A DNA stretch of 64,000 bases from contig JADLHZ010000007.1 of NCBI GenBank assembly GCA_020848545.1, positions 124,001 through 188,000 on the forward strand. Direction: 5' to 3'. The notes under the pieces were generated by a model, which saw nothing but the letters and a program-made list of their open reading frames with translations, made no database searches and was not told the origin of the DNA. This document shows, in pieces, positions 62,187 through 64,000 of this stretch. The DNA is from Deltaproteobacteria bacterium. Lineage in GTDB: Bacteria > Myxococcota > JADLHZ01. The translations under genes and the position numbers were made by a program. Numbering within the stretch: the first letter of the stretch is position 1; the number at the start of each line of letters is the position of its first letter.

Positions 62187-63401
62187 TTAGTGCAATTCGG
62201 CCCGCTGGCAGTACGCGATGCCCTGATCGAACAAGCTCTCGTTCGGATCGAGCGCGTGACCTTCTTCGAGCCACGGCTTTGCATCGTCACACCGCTCTTG
62301 CTTCAAGAGCTCCATCACCTGCCGCGACACGGCGTTCACCAGCGTGGTCCGCACGCGGGTGTCGTCCTTCACGGTCTTCATGGCGCTGCGCAGCTCGACG
62401 GCAGCGACGTCGTAGCGCTTCGCCCGCATGAGCTCGACGCTCTTGTCGACGAAGCACGTCTCGATTGGCGCGTCGGCCACGCCCGGCTCGATCATCCCGG
62501 ACCACGCGTCGGCGGCGTCTTGCGCTTCCTTGCAGCGGCGCTCCGCCGTGAGCGCGAGCACGTGGTTCTTGGCGATCGCGCGCGCCGATTCGGCAAACAC
62601 ACCGACGCCGTGACGCTTGAAGAACGCCGCCGCTGCCGCCACGCCGTCCTTCTCGCTCCATTTCTGCAGGCGCTCCGCGTCGAGCGCGCGGAGGGCTTCG
62701 CAGCGCTCGCCATCTCCGCACCGGCGCAAGAGCACGTCGATGGCGGCGCCGGCGCCAGGCGGATCGCCTGCGGCGATGCGCTTCACGATGGTCGCCAGCA
62801 CGGCGTGCTCGAGCTGATGCTGCGCCACGTCGCCCGGCGCGTGATCGAAGGCCTTCTGATAGAGCGCGGCGTCGGTGGTCGCTTTTTGCACGAAGATCAA
62901 CGCGACGAGCACCGCCTCGGTGATCAGCGTCCCTTCGCCTTCGGAAGTGATCGCCGGCGTCGCCTCGAAGCGCGCGAGCTCGGCGCCCACCCGCACAGCC
63001 AAATCACCGCCGTTGAGCAGGGCGGCCGGCTGGAGGCCCGCTTCCCGCGCGGCGACATAATAAAGGACAGCGCCCGACACGGCGTTGAAGCGGCCCGTGG
63101 CGATGACATCGTAGAGGCTCGCGGCGTTCGGCGCGTAGCGCTTCAACAACGCGCCGCGGCCGAAGTCGTACTGCACGAGCTCGAGCAGTCGCTTCGCGCG
63201 CGCTTCCGGCTCGGCTTCCTTCAGCTCGGCGAGCACCGGCGCGAGCTTCGCCTTCAGCACGGTCAACGCCGCGGTCACGGCGGCCTCGCCCTTTGGCCCA
63301 CCAGCGATGACCGCGACGCGCTCGAGCGTCGGAGCCGGCGTCGGAGCCGCAGCGAGGGCGATAGCGGTGAGGCAGGCGAGCCACATGGCAGTGGTGCGCA
63401 T
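62187..63401 (-). CDS. exported helical-repeat protein of unknown function
   Basis: A 404-residue exported protein. The ATG at 63399-63401 opens a signal peptide (MRTTAMWLACLTAIALAAAPTPAP). The mature chain is almost all helical, rich in Ala, Glu and Leu (LTVLKAKLAPVLAELKEAEPEARAKRLLELVQYDF, FFKRHGVGVFAESARAIAK). The C-terminal block LLKQERCDDAKPWLEEGHALDPNESLFDQGIAYCQ looks like a TPR. It contains scattered Cys pairs (RRCGDGERCEAL). A tetratricopeptide-like scaffold is the likely class. It lies 59 bp upstream of the transpeptidase gene and may be cotranscribed. Confidence 0.62.
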   Translation of the reverse strand: MRTTAMWLACLTAIALAAAPTPAPTLERVAVIAGGPKGEAAVTAALTVLKAKLAPVLAELKEAEPEARAKRLLELVQYDFGRGALLKRYAPNAASLYDVIATGRFNAVSGAVLYYVAAREAGLQPAALLNGGDLAVRVGAELARFEATPAITSEGEGTLITEAVLVALIFVQKATTDAALYQKAFDHAPGDVAQHQLEHAVLATIVKRIAAGDPPGAGAAIDVLLRRCGDGERCEALRALDAERLQKWSEKDGVAAAAAFFKRHGVGVFAESARAIAKNHVLALTAERRCKEAQDAADAWSGMIEPGVADAPIETCFVDKSVELMRAKRYDVAAVELRSAMKTVKDDTRVRTTLVNAVSRQVMELLKQERCDDAKPWLEEGHALDPNESLFDQGIAYCQRAELH

Positions 63402-63474
63402 AGTGAAGCGCCTGGCGGTTGGGCAAGGGAAATTTCGTTGCAGGCCGTCGCCGGTTCCGGAGGCCCCGAGCGCC

Positions 63475-63915
63475 TTACTCGAGGTTCTTCGCGTCAACGA
63501 GATCCTGCGCGCGCCCGCTCGCGATCTTGAGCGCGCGCAGATCGGCTTTCCCGATGACGCGAATCTCCACATCTCCGAGCACGACCGTCGTCGAGCGCGA
63601 GTACATCGCGGCGAAGTCGCCGCCCGGAACGCCCTTCATCAAGTCGATTCGGTTCGGCGGAATACCGAACCACAAGACGTCCATCGCCGATGCGGAGTGC
63701 AACTGAGCGATCACGTTGCTCGGCGCCCCGAATTCAGCGAGCGCGTTGGCGACGGCGTCCAAGTTGTTCGGCGCGGCATCGATCCACAGGTCGAGATCTT
63801 TCGTGAACCGCGGCTTGGCATGCACCGCCATCGCATATCCGCCGATGAGCAGATACCTAACGCGATGCTGGGCGAACGCCGCCAACAGATCGTGCAGATC
63901 CGGGTGCAGCTTCAC
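63475..63915 (-). CDS. nucleotidyltransferase-fold protein (DUF6036/AbiEii-like)
   Basis: A 146-residue protein starting at GTG 63913-63915 with a GGAGGG ribosome binding site. The minimal nucleotidyltransferase signature is YLLIGGYAMAVHAKPRFTKDLDLWI: GG, then DLD with the metal-binding aspartates. VLWFGIPPNRIDLMKGV and VLGDVEIRVIGKADLRALKIAS follow. This matches MNT/AbiEii-type or DUF6036 proteins, which are often the toxin of a toxin-antitoxin pair that modifies tRNA or proteins. The upstream partner would lie at the window edge. A longer ATG start at 63951 has no ribosome binding site. Confidence 0.72.
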   Translation of the reverse strand: MKLHPDLHDLLAAFAQHRVRYLLIGGYAMAVHAKPRFTKDLDLWIDAAPNNLDAVANALAEFGAPSNVIAQLHSASAMDVLWFGIPPNRIDLMKGVPGGDFAAMYSRSTTVVLGDVEIRVIGKADLRALKIASGRAQDLVDAKNLE

Positions 63916-64000
63916 TCGGGTTTCCCTCCGCCCATTCCTGCGCCATGGCAAACGCAGCGGCGAGGCGCTCGGCTGCGGTCGTGTCCTTGAAGAAAGTGAG
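63857..64000 (-). CDS. possible partner gene of the nucleotidyltransferase, 3' end (cut by window edge)
   Basis: An open minus-strand frame enters from the window edge with LTFFKDTTAAERLAAAFAMAQEWAE and runs to a TAG at 63857-63859. It would overlap the start of the nucleotidyltransferase by 59 bp. The LTFFKDT and helical AAERLAAAFAMAQEWAE phrase looks like coding sequence, and an overlapping small upstream partner would fit a toxin-antitoxin arrangement. The last 20 residues, however, are Arg/Ser/Gly-rich and may be out of the true frame. Support is limited. Confidence 0.35.
   Translation of the reverse strand, partial: LTFFKDTTAAERLAAAFAMAQEWAEGNPSEAAPGSARSVGGVRPASR

Overview
This is high-GC DNA from a bacterium with a large genome and features typical of Myxococcota (delta-type). 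Evidence includes many predicted lipoproteins and small exported proteins of unknown function, cysteine-rich plus RCC1-repeat surface proteins, HEAT and ankyrin scaffolds, PilZ domain proteins, frequent GTG/TTG starts, and very short gaps or overlaps between genes. I see no rRNA, tRNA, CRISPR array or prophage. The organism assignment is an inference from this style, not from a marker gene search.

Layout. 1-4.9 kb: start of acetate kinase, exported proteins, a quinone-reductase-like dehydrogenase and a HAD phosphatase. 4.88-8.97 kb: the most notable locus, a single 1209-residue protein joining a complete topoisomerase III to a complete RecQ helicase. It is translationally coupled to recX and preceded by a GAAC-N4-GTTC palindrome inside its likely promoter, which looks like an SOS (LexA) box. 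A NYN-domain nuclease-like gene faces it. 10-22.8 kb: PilZ proteins, an Ig-repeat lipoprotein, a HEAT lipoprotein, HrpA RNA helicase, further lipoproteins and a beta-helix protein.

22.85-24.68 kb: a toxin-antitoxin-like pair (DUF4258-like plus YgiT/MqsA-like) lies between two 380-bp imperfect inverted repeats. Next to it is a ribosome block (24.7-28.4 kb). It holds a stand-alone rplC with a long leader hairpin and four RNA-modification genes: an RlmI-like methyltransferase, an RluA-type pseudouridine synthase, a TrmH-type methyltransferase and RlmE. 28.5-40.5 kb: HEAT-like protein, outer-membrane-like protein, GH5 glycosidase lipoprotein, Cys-rich lipoprotein, M20 amidohydrolase, DEAD-box helicase, ankyrin protein, and an M64-like metallopeptidase lipoprotein carrying a (Pro-Ser)19 stretch encoded by a hexanucleotide microsatellite. 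41-46.6 kb: a complete RND efflux operon (adaptor, pump, outer-membrane factor).

48.4-58.2 kb: fatty-acid metabolism (acyl-CoA dehydrogenase, TesB thioesterase, FadJ-type multifunctional protein, thiolase, PlsC-type acyltransferase). These genes are interspersed with accessory debris: a four-helix-bundle gene whose ribosome-binding site is buried in a 21-bp perfect stem, a truncated BrnT toxin with an intact antitoxin, a truncated DUF1801 gene, two different 13-bp tandem arrays around a 102-bp quasi-palindrome, and a 20-bp TetR/FadR-like palindrome. 58.2-64 kb: RCC1 protein, a minimal penicillin-binding transpeptidase, exported proteins, and a nucleotidyltransferase at the edge.

The same hexamer (CCATCG)n occurs at three separate places. 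The best candidates for an undescribed system are the topB-recQ/recX operon with its SOS-like box and the toxin-antitoxin unit framed by long inverted repeats.
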